NCBI RefSeq assembly: GCF_025860405.1
Contig: NZ_CP063785.1
Span: 6,883,390-6,947,389, forward strand
Reading direction: 5' to 3'
Length of the DNA stretch: 64,000 nucleotides
Source of the DNA: Tolypothrix sp. PCC 7712
GTDB taxonomy: Bacteria; Cyanobacteriota; Cyanobacteriia; Cyanobacteriales; Nostocaceae
Part shown: positions 8,636 through 17,855 of the stretch, one piece after another
How positions within the stretch are numbered: the first letter of the stretch is position 1
Layout: each line of letters begins with the position of its first letter
The notes under the pieces: model-generated
Databases searched by the model: none
Told to the model about the DNA's origin: nothing
What the model saw: the letters and a program-made list of their open reading frames with translations, nothing else
Translations under genes and position numbers: made by a program

Positions 8636-10219
8636 CTAGCGCACCTCTTTCAAGCTATCAACTTGCTTCGTAAACAACTCAGTAAACAGACTCATCACTG
8701 AGCGTTCTTCGCGCACTTTAATATTAGCTGTGATCGACATACCCGACTGCAGGGTCACGGGATGGCCTTTAATCTCCAAATATTGTTTATCTAAACTCAC
8801 CCGTGCAGGGAAGCGATAAAACTGATGTGTTTGATCTGGGGGTAATGCATCAGAACCAATACCAATAACTTTTCCTTTAATATCACCAAACTCGCTAAAA
8901 GGAAAAGAATCAATTCTGACATCAACATTCATCCCTTCCCGCACAAAACCAATATCTTTGTTAGTAATAAAAACTTCTGCAATATATTTTTCATTAGGAA
9001 CAATTTGCATCAGTTTTTGAGTAGGGTTAGCTACATATCCAGGATATTTAGCTTGCAAATCAAAAATTGTTCCCGCCACCGGAGCGCGCAATTCTTGATA
9101 TCTGACATTCACCTGCGTTTGCGATATTTTACTAGTGATATCTGCCAAACGCTGTTCATTGTCCAGAATCACCTTCATGAATTGAGTATCAATTTCTGCA
9201 ATTCGCTGTTTATTCTCCGAGATTTTCTCTAAAATCCCTTTATCCGAAGCAGCTATAGTATTAGTTAACTGCTGCTGACCTTTCTCAATATCAAATTGCA
9301 GACGTTTTTCTTCTTCAGCTAATTGAGCAACTTCTGCACTCAAATTTTGCACTTGCTGTTGCTGATTGAGATATTGCAGTTGGGAAATACCACCTTCTTC
9401 TGAGAGGATTTTGAGTTTATTCAAAATCTTTTGCTGAATAGCTAAACTTGATTCTGTATCTTGCTTTTTAACTTGAGTTTGTGAAAGTTGTTTGCGGGTT
9501 TTTTCAACCTCTAATTGTGCGGCTAAAGAGCGAGATTCTAATTCTTTTTTCGCAACTGCTAAACGTTGTTGCTCATCAGTACCTAATCCAGCTTCTGAAC
9601 TATATTTTTTTAATTGGTTCCGCAATAATTCATTTTCGGAAACTAATGCTGCGCGACTTTTCAGCAAAAAGTAAGTTTCTTGGGGTAAGCGACTCCGCAA
9701 GAATTCTAACTCCGTTCCTGAAGCAGTACTTACTTCCATCAAGCGGCGATAAATTTGGTTTTCTTGAATTAACGCAGCGCGAATTTTATTTAAAGAATTT
9801 AATTCTGCACGGGTAGCCACAGAATCAAAAGTTAATAGTAAATCGCCCGCTTTGACTTTTTGACCATCTTTCACATAAACTGCTTTCACAACTCCATTCA
9901 CAGGAGCCTGAACTTCTTTATTAGTTCCTTCTGGCTTTAATTGTCCTGCGGCGGGTACAACTTGCTCAATTTTGGCATAATAAGCCCAACCAACACCAAA
10001 ACAGGCCAAACACATCAGCGAGATCATAATTGTCCGCGACCAAACTGGAGATTGACGCAGAACAACAGCTTGCTCAAAGTTAACTTCTTGAAAGTTCAGT
10101 GGAGATTGTTTCGGTGTTTTACCAGTAGATGTGGCTACGTGTGAATCTGTCGGTTGTTCGTTGTTATACCTACCGTTACCATTTCTATCACTAAAGTTAG
10201 TGCCATTAAGTTGAGTCAT
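8636..10219 (-). CDS. HlyD family membrane-fusion (adaptor) protein of type I secretion
   Basis: 527 residues, ATG at 10219. A polar N-terminal tail of about 60 residues precedes one membrane helix (about 62-83, TIMISLMCLACFGVGWAYY). A lipoyl/biotinyl-like half motif follows (VPAAGQLKPEG, APVNGVVKAVYVKDGQKVKAGD), then a long coiled coil of about 250 residues, the second half of the lipoyl domain (RAPVAGTIFDL) and a beta-barrel domain. This is the HlyD order, with an unusually long N-terminal tail. The protein would link the upstream ABC exporter (102 bp away, same strand) to a TolC-like outer-membrane channel, which is not in the window. Cargo unknown. Confidence 0.93.
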   Translation of the reverse strand: MTQLNGTNFSDRNGNGRYNNEQPTDSHVATSTGKTPKQSPLNFQEVNFEQAVVLRQSPVWSRTIMISLMCLACFGVGWAYYAKIEQVVPAAGQLKPEGTNKEVQAPVNGVVKAVYVKDGQKVKAGDLLLTFDSVATRAELNSLNKIRAALIQENQIYRRLMEVSTASGTELEFLRSRLPQETYFLLKSRAALVSENELLRNQLKKYSSEAGLGTDEQQRLAVAKKELESRSLAAQLEVEKTRKQLSQTQVKKQDTESSLAIQQKILNKLKILSEEGGISQLQYLNQQQQVQNLSAEVAQLAEEEKRLQFDIEKGQQQLTNTIAASDKGILEKISENKQRIAEIDTQFMKVILDNEQRLADITSKISQTQVNVRYQELRAPVAGTIFDLQAKYPGYVANPTQKLMQIVPNEKYIAEVFITNKDIGFVREGMNVDVRIDSFPFSEFGDIKGKVIGIGSDALPPDQTHQFYRFPARVSLDKQYLEIKGHPVTLQSGMSITANIKVREERSVMSLFTELFTKQVDSLKEVR

Positions 10220-10321
10220 AGCTATTTTAGATTTTGAATTAGTAATTGTTTTTAGTGATTCAGTTACTCACTGAGCAGTTATCCATAATTAATTGTGGCT
10301 GGATAACTGCTCATAGCATCA

Positions 10322-13321
10322 TTACAGATTGACTTCTTGCTGCTGATACAGGTAATGATAATGACCTTTAGCAGCCATTAACTCTTGATGGTTTCCTTGT
10401 TCTGTAATTCTGCCGCTATCCATGACGATAATTCTATCTGCATGGCTCACAGTAGTGAGACGATGAGTAATAAAAAATACTGTATTTCCTTTGAACTCTT
10501 GAGCTAAATTCAGACAGACTTGGCGCTCGGTTACGTAATCTAGAGCGCTGGTTGCTTCATCTAACACTAATAATTTGGGTCGTTGTAATACCGAACGTGC
10601 GATCGCAATTCTTTGTCTTTGTCCACCGGAAAGTCCTGCACCCCGTTCACCCACACGTGTATTGTAACCGTTGGGTAAACCCATAATAAATTCGTGGGCA
10701 GCGGCGACACGCGCTGCTTCGATAATTTCTTCGGTGGTTGCATCTGGGTTAGTTAAAGCAATGTTGTCTTGAACTGTACCGTCAAACAACAAAGGATCTT
10801 GAGGAACTACCCCCATCTGTCGCCGCAGTGAATAAAGTTCAACTTTACCAATATCATAACCATCAATTAAGATGCGCCCAGACTCCACATCATAAAGTCT
10901 CAGGAGTAATTTCATCATCGTACTTTTACCAGAGCCACTCTGACCGACAATGCCTACAAATTCTCCCGCCGGAATTTCTACACTGACATTAGAAAGTTGC
11001 AGGGGGCCGCTAGGTGCAAAGCGGAAGGAAACATTTTCATATTTCACTGCTCCCAAAATTGCAGGTAAGGGAATATTTTGGCGATTGCTTTCGGCTTCTT
11101 CTGGTGTATCAACAATATCGCTTAACCGCTCTAAAGATAAAGCTGTTTCTTGGAAGCTTTGCCAAAGTTGAGCCAAGCGCAAGATAGGACTAGTAACGTA
11201 ACCAGAGATAATTCTAAAGGCGATTAATTCCCCTAAGGTTAATTCTTGTTTAAGTACTAAATAAGCTCCCACCCACAACACTAGTAAACTACTCAATTTA
11301 TTGAGAAAGTTACTAGTTGAGTTAGCCAAGGTAGAAGTCACAACAGTTTTGAATCCAGCCGCTACGTATCGAGCATAACGTTCTTGCCAAGAAAAGCGCG
11401 ATCGCAATTCGATATTTTGCGCTTTCACTGTTTGAATCCCGGACATTACCTCAACTAAATAGGACTGTGTTTCGGAGTTCCGTTCGGCTTTACTGCGTAA
11501 CTGTCTTTGTACAGTCGGAGAGGCAATTAATGTCAGAATTACAAATACGGGAATTGTACCCAAACCTACCAAGGTAAGTTGCCAACTGTAAAACAGCATA
11601 ACGATGATATAAACCACCGAAAATACTGCATCTAAGCCAACAGTTAAAGCTGTACCTGTGAGGAATTGCCGAATATTTTCTAGTTCGTTAATTCGAGTTG
11701 ATAATTCCCCAACTGGACGCTTTTCAAAATAGCGTAGTGGTAGGCGGAGTAGGTGGTCAATAATTTGTGACCCCAAACTCATATCAATGCGGTTGGTAGT
11801 ATCCACAAATAAATAAGTCCGCAATGTTGTGAGCACTGCTTCAAATATGCCTACTACCAATAGCAAAACGCCCAAAACATTGAGCGTGCTAATACTATTT
11901 TGGACAATGACTTTATCAATAATTAGCTGAATAACCAGTGGGTTAGCTAACGCTGCTAATTGGACAAAAAAGGAAGCAATAAAAACTTCAATTAGCACCC
12001 GACGGTGGCGTGACAAATAAGGAATAAACCACCGCAACCCAAAGCGTTCTTGAGGGGTTTCTTTAGTAGTGGAAACCAGCAATACCCGCACCTGAGGCGG
12101 CATCTTACTGTCATCAACTTCTAATCTCGCTACCAATTCCGCTGGTTTGCAACGCACTATCCCTTGAGTGGGTACACCCACAACTGCACTATTGGCATCA
12201 GCTGCATATAAAACTGCATAATTTTCGCCATAGCGAATTAATGCTGGTGTGGGAATGCGAGTAATTGAGGTAGCGGGTATATCTACCAGATGAACTTTGA
12301 GTCCAATTAATTCTGATAAATAAGCACAAAGTTGAAACGAGAGATTACCTTGTCGTTTAATTTGCTCATTTAAAATGCGGCGCACTACTTCCTTGCGAAA
12401 CGGAATTTGTAAGTGCTTGGAGAGCATTTGAAAACAAGCAAAGGTGGCATTTATTTCCCCATTACCACGGAAAAATGGGTATTTCTGGTTTTTACCTTTA
12501 CCTTTTGCAGCCGTAGCTGGTTGATATTCTTCTTCTGTAGCGTAAGGAATATCTAGTTCGTCAGCAATTTGAGGTTGGCTATCCCGCACTTGCAGCTGTA
12601 CTGGTTCATTCTTCTCCACAAAGAATAAATCAGATGGGGATAAACCAATCAAACGCACAGAATTTGGCCCTTCGGCTTCAATTATGCCGCCATTACTGAC
12701 ATCTAAGCGCGAACCATTGGTGAGATTTTTGATTGTACCGCCACCACTCACAAACCAAATACTATTGCTATCAAGTTGGCTAAGTGAGCTTCTTCCCGGA
12801 TTCAAGTAATTTACTTGTGCTTGTGGTAAAGCTTGTTCCGATATTTCTTTGAGATTAGCACTAGCTAAAGCTTGCTTTTCTAATTCCGACCCGACAACAT
12901 CAAAAATTTCGATGATATGAGGGCGGTTTTTACGCACATGAGCAAAAGTGGAGTAAGAAGAAAGGAGGCGTAAATATTCAACTGCACTTAAGGTTAAACA
13001 TACTACTTCCGTGGAAGCGATCGCCGTCTCACAGCCCAGTTGACGTAAAAAGCCAATCTCACCTAAAATTTCCCCAGGTTGCAATAACCTTAAGGTTACT
13101 GGCATCTGTGTTTGAGGGTCGTATCCCAACAACCGCACTTGTCCTTCATAAATAATTGTTAATTTTTCGGGGATTATTTCTTTACCAATAATTTTTTGGC
13201 CTATGCGGTAGCGCCAAGCTTGCAGTTGCTGTGATACATTGGCGATTTCCTCATCAGGTAGTTGATCAAATCCTTCAACAGAGCCAAGAAATTCTTGAAA
13301 GGAGTTTTTAATATATGTCAT
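10322..13321 (-). CDS. Type I secretion ABC exporter: cNMP-binding, degenerate C39, TM and ATPase domains
   Basis: 999 residues, ATG at 13321. Residues 1-150 form a cyclic-nucleotide-binding-like domain (LQPGEILGEIGFL). At about 285-410 is a C39 peptidase-like domain, but where active members have Asp-Cys-Gly this one reads NATFACF: the catalytic Cys position is Ala, so leader cleavage is unlikely (HlyB-type CLD). A six-helix transporter domain (about 440-720) and an ATPase (about 755-995) follow, with Walker A GQSGSGKST, signature LSGGQRQRIAIARS, Walker B LLVLDEATSALD and the THR switch. It half-forms the homodimeric exporter and should work with the HlyD protein encoded downstream. The cNMP-like domain at the N terminus is common in cyanobacterial exporters; whether it binds a nucleotide is unknown. 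Confidence 0.92.
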   Translation of the reverse strand: MTYIKNSFQEFLGSVEGFDQLPDEEIANVSQQLQAWRYRIGQKIIGKEIIPEKLTIIYEGQVRLLGYDPQTQMPVTLRLLQPGEILGEIGFLRQLGCETAIASTEVVCLTLSAVEYLRLLSSYSTFAHVRKNRPHIIEIFDVVGSELEKQALASANLKEISEQALPQAQVNYLNPGRSSLSQLDSNSIWFVSGGGTIKNLTNGSRLDVSNGGIIEAEGPNSVRLIGLSPSDLFFVEKNEPVQLQVRDSQPQIADELDIPYATEEEYQPATAAKGKGKNQKYPFFRGNGEINATFACFQMLSKHLQIPFRKEVVRRILNEQIKRQGNLSFQLCAYLSELIGLKVHLVDIPATSITRIPTPALIRYGENYAVLYAADANSAVVGVPTQGIVRCKPAELVARLEVDDSKMPPQVRVLLVSTTKETPQERFGLRWFIPYLSRHRRVLIEVFIASFFVQLAALANPLVIQLIIDKVIVQNSISTLNVLGVLLLVVGIFEAVLTTLRTYLFVDTTNRIDMSLGSQIIDHLLRLPLRYFEKRPVGELSTRINELENIRQFLTGTALTVGLDAVFSVVYIIVMLFYSWQLTLVGLGTIPVFVILTLIASPTVQRQLRSKAERNSETQSYLVEVMSGIQTVKAQNIELRSRFSWQERYARYVAAGFKTVVTSTLANSTSNFLNKLSSLLVLWVGAYLVLKQELTLGELIAFRIISGYVTSPILRLAQLWQSFQETALSLERLSDIVDTPEEAESNRQNIPLPAILGAVKYENVSFRFAPSGPLQLSNVSVEIPAGEFVGIVGQSGSGKSTMMKLLLRLYDVESGRILIDGYDIGKVELYSLRRQMGVVPQDPLLFDGTVQDNIALTNPDATTEEIIEAARVAAAHEFIMGLPNGYNTRVGERGAGLSGGQRQRIAIARSVLQRPKLLVLDEATSALDYVTERQVCLNLAQEFKGNTVFFITHRLTTVSHADRIIVMDSGRITEQGNHQELMAAKGHYHYLYQQQEVNL

Positions 13322-14240
13322 GCCTAGTTCTGGTAATCAGCGCTAAATATATGTATTGTTTGTTGGTTATTAGCTAGTGGTAATTGGTTACTCAGTCATA
13401 GGAAGGTTTCCGATGACATAGTACATTATCCGGCTTAAAAGTTACTTTGATTGCGAAGTTTTACTTAATATAGTTGCTATATTTGCCATTTTCGGTATAG
13501 ATTTGCTAATTCTCATCAGAGATTATTCAGCCACCTCTGGCACTATCCGTCAGGCAACTGTGGCAATCACTGCTTTTGAGCAAGTTTCATCACCAAGCAT
13601 GAAAGCGTGACTGAGATTTATTTGTACTCAGGACTTTCAATCCAGGCATTCACGAAAACAACTCACTTCTCTCGAATTTTTCACCAGATTAGTAGGTTGG
13701 CTTAAGCACAGCGCAACTCAGGACACCTCCCTTTAGGTAAATTTTTCGGGTACGCTGTGTGAGCGCCTGTCGCCAATGGAGTAGGACAGTTCCTAGGAAA
13801 CCCTCCTGCAGTGCTGCTCTCACTGCACGTAACTGGCTCCTCTTGAGAGCCACGCCCCGAAAATATTTGTGCTAGTTGCGTAAGTCCTGTTACAAAAACT
13901 TCATCAGACAGCAAAAATATAGTTTGTTAGTTGAGGGAGTGTTAGCTATCTACCCACACATCCTCTAGGATTGAAATTACTGAGGCATTTTGCTCAAACA
14001 AAATTTTCATGGGGATTTCCACAGTATTTTTGCGGAATATTCTGAAATTACTTAGATAAATATCAATATTATAGTAGTTTAATTTTCGGATTTTAGAGAT
14101 AGTATCAGTAATTCAACTGAAAGAATATACCTTTTAAAAATAAGATGAATTAACTGAGTTGCATCTACTGTTTATTGAATAATTAGAGTATTTATAGAAT
14201 AAGGAAACCTATAAATTAAAGTACTGAATCACACTGTGTC
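13322..14240. other. Intergenic region between divergent genes, with a MITE-like element
   Basis: About 920 bp between the exporter (minus) and the DUF928 gene (plus). It contains the 13629-13889 repeat element; 13890-14240 is AT-rich and probably holds the promoter for the plus-strand gene. No coding sequence is convincing. Confidence 0.55.
13629..13889. mobile_element. MITE-like remnant bounded by CAGGACTT / AAGTCCTG
   Basis: CAGGACTT (13629-13636) and AAGTCCTG (13882-13889) are perfect 8-bp inverted ends about 260 bp apart. The right end AGTTGCGTAAGTCCTG is shared with the element ending at 8401. The interior is locally GC-rich and contains nested inverted segments but no real reading frame. 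It resembles the non-autonomous elements common in Nostoc-type genomes. Confidence 0.5.
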
Positions 14241-14975
14241 ATGCTAGAAAAAGCTTTTAAAACCAGGGCATTTACTGTTATCTGTTTGGCATTGCTATTG
14301 ACTTGTTCTTGGGCTATTCCTCAACAAGCACTTGCAAATTCTGAAGAGCAACCAAGACAGGGTATACCCAAACGCAAAATGGGAGGTGGAACTCGCGGTC
14401 AGTGCTTTAGTAGTGTTGGGCATTTAATGGCTTTGGTACCAGAAAACAATTTAGGATTTACCAAAAAAGCTTATCCCAACATTTTATTCTATTTACCACC
14501 AACCTCAACATCAGCAATGGTGGAATTTGTACTGCAAGATGAAAATCGTCAATCAGTTTATGAGACTACTTTTACTAAAAGCAGCGCTGGCGGAATTATC
14601 AATTTTAGTTTGCCTGAATCTAGCTCCTTACCTCCACTAGGCATCAATAAAAAATACAATTGGTATGTGTCACTCATTTGCGATCCGGAAAACAGAGCCA
14701 ACGATATTGTGGTCAATGGCTGGATTCAAAGAGTAGAACTAGACTCAAACTTCAATAAACAATTAGAGCAAACAACATCACCTTTAGGACTTGTAGCTCT
14801 TTATGCCAAAGCTGGACTTTGGCAAGATGCATTAGCTACATTAGCAGAACTGCGAGCCACTCAACCGAATGATTCTAGACTGGCTGTTAATTGGACACAA
14901 CTCTTAAAAACTGAAAAATTGGATGCGATCGCACAGGAGCCTTTTTTGGAGATCCAAATCCCCAACACCCCCTAG
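14241..14975 (+). CDS. Secreted DUF928 family protein
   Basis: 244 residues, ATG at 14241. Residues 1-32 are a Sec signal peptide (hydrophobic VICLALLLTCSWAI, cleavage near ALA-N). The mature part carries the DUF928 signature: GGGTRGQCF, then NILFYLPPTSTSAMVEFVLQD, a beta region ending SLPPLGINKKYNWYVSLIC with a second Cys, and VVNGWIQRVE. A helical C terminus with LYAKAGLWQDALATLAEL resembles a TPR helix pair. DUF928 proteins are cyanobacterial periplasmic or envelope proteins of unknown function. The next gene encodes a CHASE2 protein, repeating the CHASE2/secreted-protein pairing at 1.7-4.8 kb. Confidence 0.88.
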   Translation: MLEKAFKTRAFTVICLALLLTCSWAIPQQALANSEEQPRQGIPKRKMGGGTRGQCFSSVGHLMALVPENNLGFTKKAYPNILFYLPPTSTSAMVEFVLQDENRQSVYETTFTKSSAGGIINFSLPESSSLPPLGINKKYNWYVSLICDPENRANDIVVNGWIQRVELDSNFNKQLEQTTSPLGLVALYAKAGLWQDALATLAELRATQPNDSRLAVNWTQLLKTEKLDAIAQEPFLEIQIPNTP

Positions 14976-15136
14976 TTACCATCAAGTACTTTTCTCATCC
15001 CACAGCAAATTGGAAAAAATATTTCTTGCCAGACAAACTAAAACACAGATAAGATCTGGCAGATAAAAATTTAAGTAGTCTTTTACTCAACTCTTTATCT
15101 ATTGTCAAAAGCCAACTCTATCAATCTACAGCTTTT

Positions 15137-17686
15137 GTGATTGCTAAATACTCCCATAAGTTTTGCAAATTAGTATCTTTAGTTACTAAGTATCTTAACT
15201 ATCAGATCAACCCATCGATTACCACACTGACTTTAAAGCAATCAGTTGTCATTGCTAGTATCTTGATTACAGGATTGGTAATGGGTGTGAAACAACTGGG
15301 GTGGTTGCAACTTTTAGAATTGGTCAGCTATGACCAAATGGTGCGCCTCCAACCTGATGCTGGTTATAACCCACAGCTGTTGGTAGTAACAATTACAGAA
15401 GCTGATATTAAAGAACAGAAACAATGGCCTTTGTCTGATAGCGTCCTTGCTCAACTATTAGCCAAGCTGCAACAAGCTCAACCTACAGCTATTGGTTTAG
15501 ACCTCTATCGGAATATCCCCCAACCTCCAGGTCGTGACGCGCTGATGCAGCAACTTCGGGCTTCTAATGTAATTACTATTAATTATCTCGGGGATCAAGA
15601 AGCAGAAGGAGTATCTCCTATTTCGGGTTTAGCCCCAGAACAAATAGGCTTTAATGACTTTGTAGTTGACCCAGATGGCGTTGTCCGTCGAAATTTGATT
15701 TATGCCCAGCAAGGAGAGGAGAAATTCTACTCCTTTTCTTTGCAGTTGAGCCTGAAATATCTTGCCAAGCAGGGAACTACTCTCAAAGTAAAATCAGAGG
15801 CTTTGCTGTTAGGTAATGGTGTATTTCCTACTTTAAATAATAATTCCGGTGGGTATCACGATATTGATAGTGCAGGCTATCAAGTGATGATTTCTTACCG
15901 TTCACCTGAAAACATAGCGCGACAGCTATCATTAACTCAAGTACTGCGGGGTGAATTTGAACCTAACTGGATTAAAGACAAGGTTGTACTGATTGGGACA
16001 ACAGCCCCTAGCTTAAAAGATTTGTTTTTTACTCCTTATAGTGCTGGTAAACCTGCAAACCCAGGTTTACCAGGAGTATTACTCCACGCTCAATTGGTCG
16101 GACAAATTCTTAACACAACTTTAGATCAACAACCTGTATTTTGGTTCTGGCCAGAATGGGCAGAATTCCTCTGGGTGTGGACTTGGGCGTTGGTAGGTAG
16201 TGTACTTGCATGGCGACTTCGCCATCCCCTCTCTTTAGGAGTAGCTGGGGTAATTTGTTTGGGTGGTCTATTTGCTATTTGCTTTGGGATCTTCACTCAA
16301 GCAGGCTGGATACCGCTTGTCGCACCAATTTTGGCATTAGCGATCGCAACTGGCACGCTTCTGGCTTATAAGCTATTACACAATACATTGCATGATAGCC
16401 TCACTGACCTGCCCAATCGCAGTTTGTTTTTGAAGCAATTGGAATGGGTAATTGCTGAAACAAAACTACCTAAAAGCTCACGATTTGCCATCCTATTTTT
16501 AGGGATTGACCGCTTCAAATTTATTAATGAGAGCTTTGGGCACCAATTTGGCGATCAATTTTTAATGAATGTCACTCAAAGATTAAAAGCTTGCCTAGGA
16601 AATAGAGGAATATTAGCCAGAGTTGGTGGTGATGAGTTTGCTGTTCTACTGAAAAATATCAATGATAGTAGTGAAGTGACTGCTATAGCTGACCAGCTAC
16701 ATCAGAAAATGTCCTTACCCTTTAAAAATAACGGACAAGAAATTTTTACTAGCATCAGTATTGGTATAGCTTTAAATCAGACTGAACTCGATTATGAACC
16801 AATAGCTTTGCTGCGAGATGCCCATACAGCTATGTATCGCGCTAAAGATTTGGGTAAAGGCCGTCATGAGGTCTTTGCTACAGGTATGCATACCCAAATT
16901 GTCAAGCGGTTTCAGTTAGAAATAGACTTGCATCGAGCTATTGAACAGCAGGAATTTGAGCTTTACTATCAGTCAATAATTTCTTTAACCACGGCTAGAA
17001 TAGTTGGGTTTGAAGCACTTGTGAGGTGGAATAATCCTCAATATGGCTTTGTTTCACCTGCAGAGTTTATTCCTCTAGCTGAAGAAACGGGGCTGATTAT
17101 TCCTTTAGGAAAGTGGATTTTGCAAGCAGCCTGTCAACAATTGGCTGTTTGGCAAGCTCAATTTCCTACAACTCCTCCGTTGATGATGAGCATCAACATT
17201 TCTGGACATCAGTTAACTCAATCCGATTTGGTGGACTACATTGAGCAAACTCTCCAAGAGACAGGATTAAATGGCGAAAGTTTAAAATTAGAAATTACTG
17301 AAACCGTAGCCATGAATGACGTGGAAACGGCAATTAGCATCATGCTGCGATTGAGAACTTTAAATCTCAGGTTAAGTATTGATGATTTCGGTACAGGCTA
17401 TTCTTCTTTAAGCTATTTACATCGCTTCCCTGTCAACACATTGAAAATAGATCGTTCTTTTGTCAGCCGTATGGAAGATACTGACGAAGATGCTGCGATC
17501 GTTCAAACGATTATCATGTTGAGTCATGCATTGGGTATGGATGTAGTTGCAGAAGGGGTGGAAACTGCTGCACAGCAAGCTAAATTGCATAGTTTAGGTT
17601 GTGAGTATGGACAAGGCTATTTCTTTTCTAAGCCTGTAGATCAAAAAACTGCAACTGCATTACTAGATAAGCAATTCAATAAATAA
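15137..17686 (+). CDS. CHASE2-GGDEF-EAL cyclic-di-GMP enzyme
   Basis: 849 residues from a GTG at 15137 without an obvious ribosome site. A membrane helix (about 32-50) leads into a CHASE2 domain (YDQMVRLQPDAGY, LLVVTITEADI, AIGLDLYRN), followed by three hydrophobic helices at about 335-415. The GGDEF domain (about 420-580) keeps GGDEF intact and lacks an RxxD inhibitory site at the usual place. The EAL domain (about 600-845) keeps EALVRW, EITE, DDFGTGYSS, KID and AEGVET, so both synthesis and breakdown of c-di-GMP are possible. The extracytoplasmic CHASE2 domain probably sets the balance. It follows the DUF928 gene by 161 bp and may share its transcript. Confidence 0.92.
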   Translation: MIAKYSHKFCKLVSLVTKYLNYQINPSITTLTLKQSVVIASILITGLVMGVKQLGWLQLLELVSYDQMVRLQPDAGYNPQLLVVTITEADIKEQKQWPLSDSVLAQLLAKLQQAQPTAIGLDLYRNIPQPPGRDALMQQLRASNVITINYLGDQEAEGVSPISGLAPEQIGFNDFVVDPDGVVRRNLIYAQQGEEKFYSFSLQLSLKYLAKQGTTLKVKSEALLLGNGVFPTLNNNSGGYHDIDSAGYQVMISYRSPENIARQLSLTQVLRGEFEPNWIKDKVVLIGTTAPSLKDLFFTPYSAGKPANPGLPGVLLHAQLVGQILNTTLDQQPVFWFWPEWAEFLWVWTWALVGSVLAWRLRHPLSLGVAGVICLGGLFAICFGIFTQAGWIPLVAPILALAIATGTLLAYKLLHNTLHDSLTDLPNRSLFLKQLEWVIAETKLPKSSRFAILFLGIDRFKFINESFGHQFGDQFLMNVTQRLKACLGNRGILARVGGDEFAVLLKNINDSSEVTAIADQLHQKMSLPFKNNGQEIFTSISIGIALNQTELDYEPIALLRDAHTAMYRAKDLGKGRHEVFATGMHTQIVKRFQLEIDLHRAIEQQEFELYYQSIISLTTARIVGFEALVRWNNPQYGFVSPAEFIPLAEETGLIIPLGKWILQAACQQLAVWQAQFPTTPPLMMSINISGHQLTQSDLVDYIEQTLQETGLNGESLKLEITETVAMNDVETAISIMLRLRTLNLRLSIDDFGTGYSSLSYLHRFPVNTLKIDRSFVSRMEDTDEDAAIVQTIIMLSHALGMDVVAEGVETAAQQAKLHSLGCEYGQGYFFSKPVDQKTATALLDKQFNK

Positions 17687-17801
17687 TATGATGTTCGCTT
17701 CAATACTATACTTTGGCATAGGCTGGTAATTGGTAAAACCAATGCCATCTGCAATTAACAATTAACAGGAAAAATTTGTTACTAAATAATCGACCAAGCA
17801 A

Positions 17802-17837
17802 TAAAAAAGCGCCTCAATTTTGGAGGCGCTTTTTTAT
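17802..17837. terminator. Bidirectional rho-independent terminator between c-di-GMP gene and psbA
   Basis: AAGCGCCTC and GAGGCGCTT form a 9-bp stem with a 5-7 nt loop. T runs flank it on both strands, so it can end psbA (stop at 17856, minus strand) and the convergent plus-strand gene. Confidence 0.9.
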
Positions 17838-17855
17838 TAAGCTAAAGGTTTAGGA

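Noticed and set aside
13702..13914. A 70-codon minus-strand frame with CSESSTAGGFP and Pro/Arg-rich tail
   Set aside because: It lies inside the MITE-like element and reads through dispersed-repeat sequence.
15137..17686. Reading the GGDEF domain as inactive because it lacks RxxD
   Set aside because: RxxD is an inhibitory site and not required for activity; GGDEF itself is intact.
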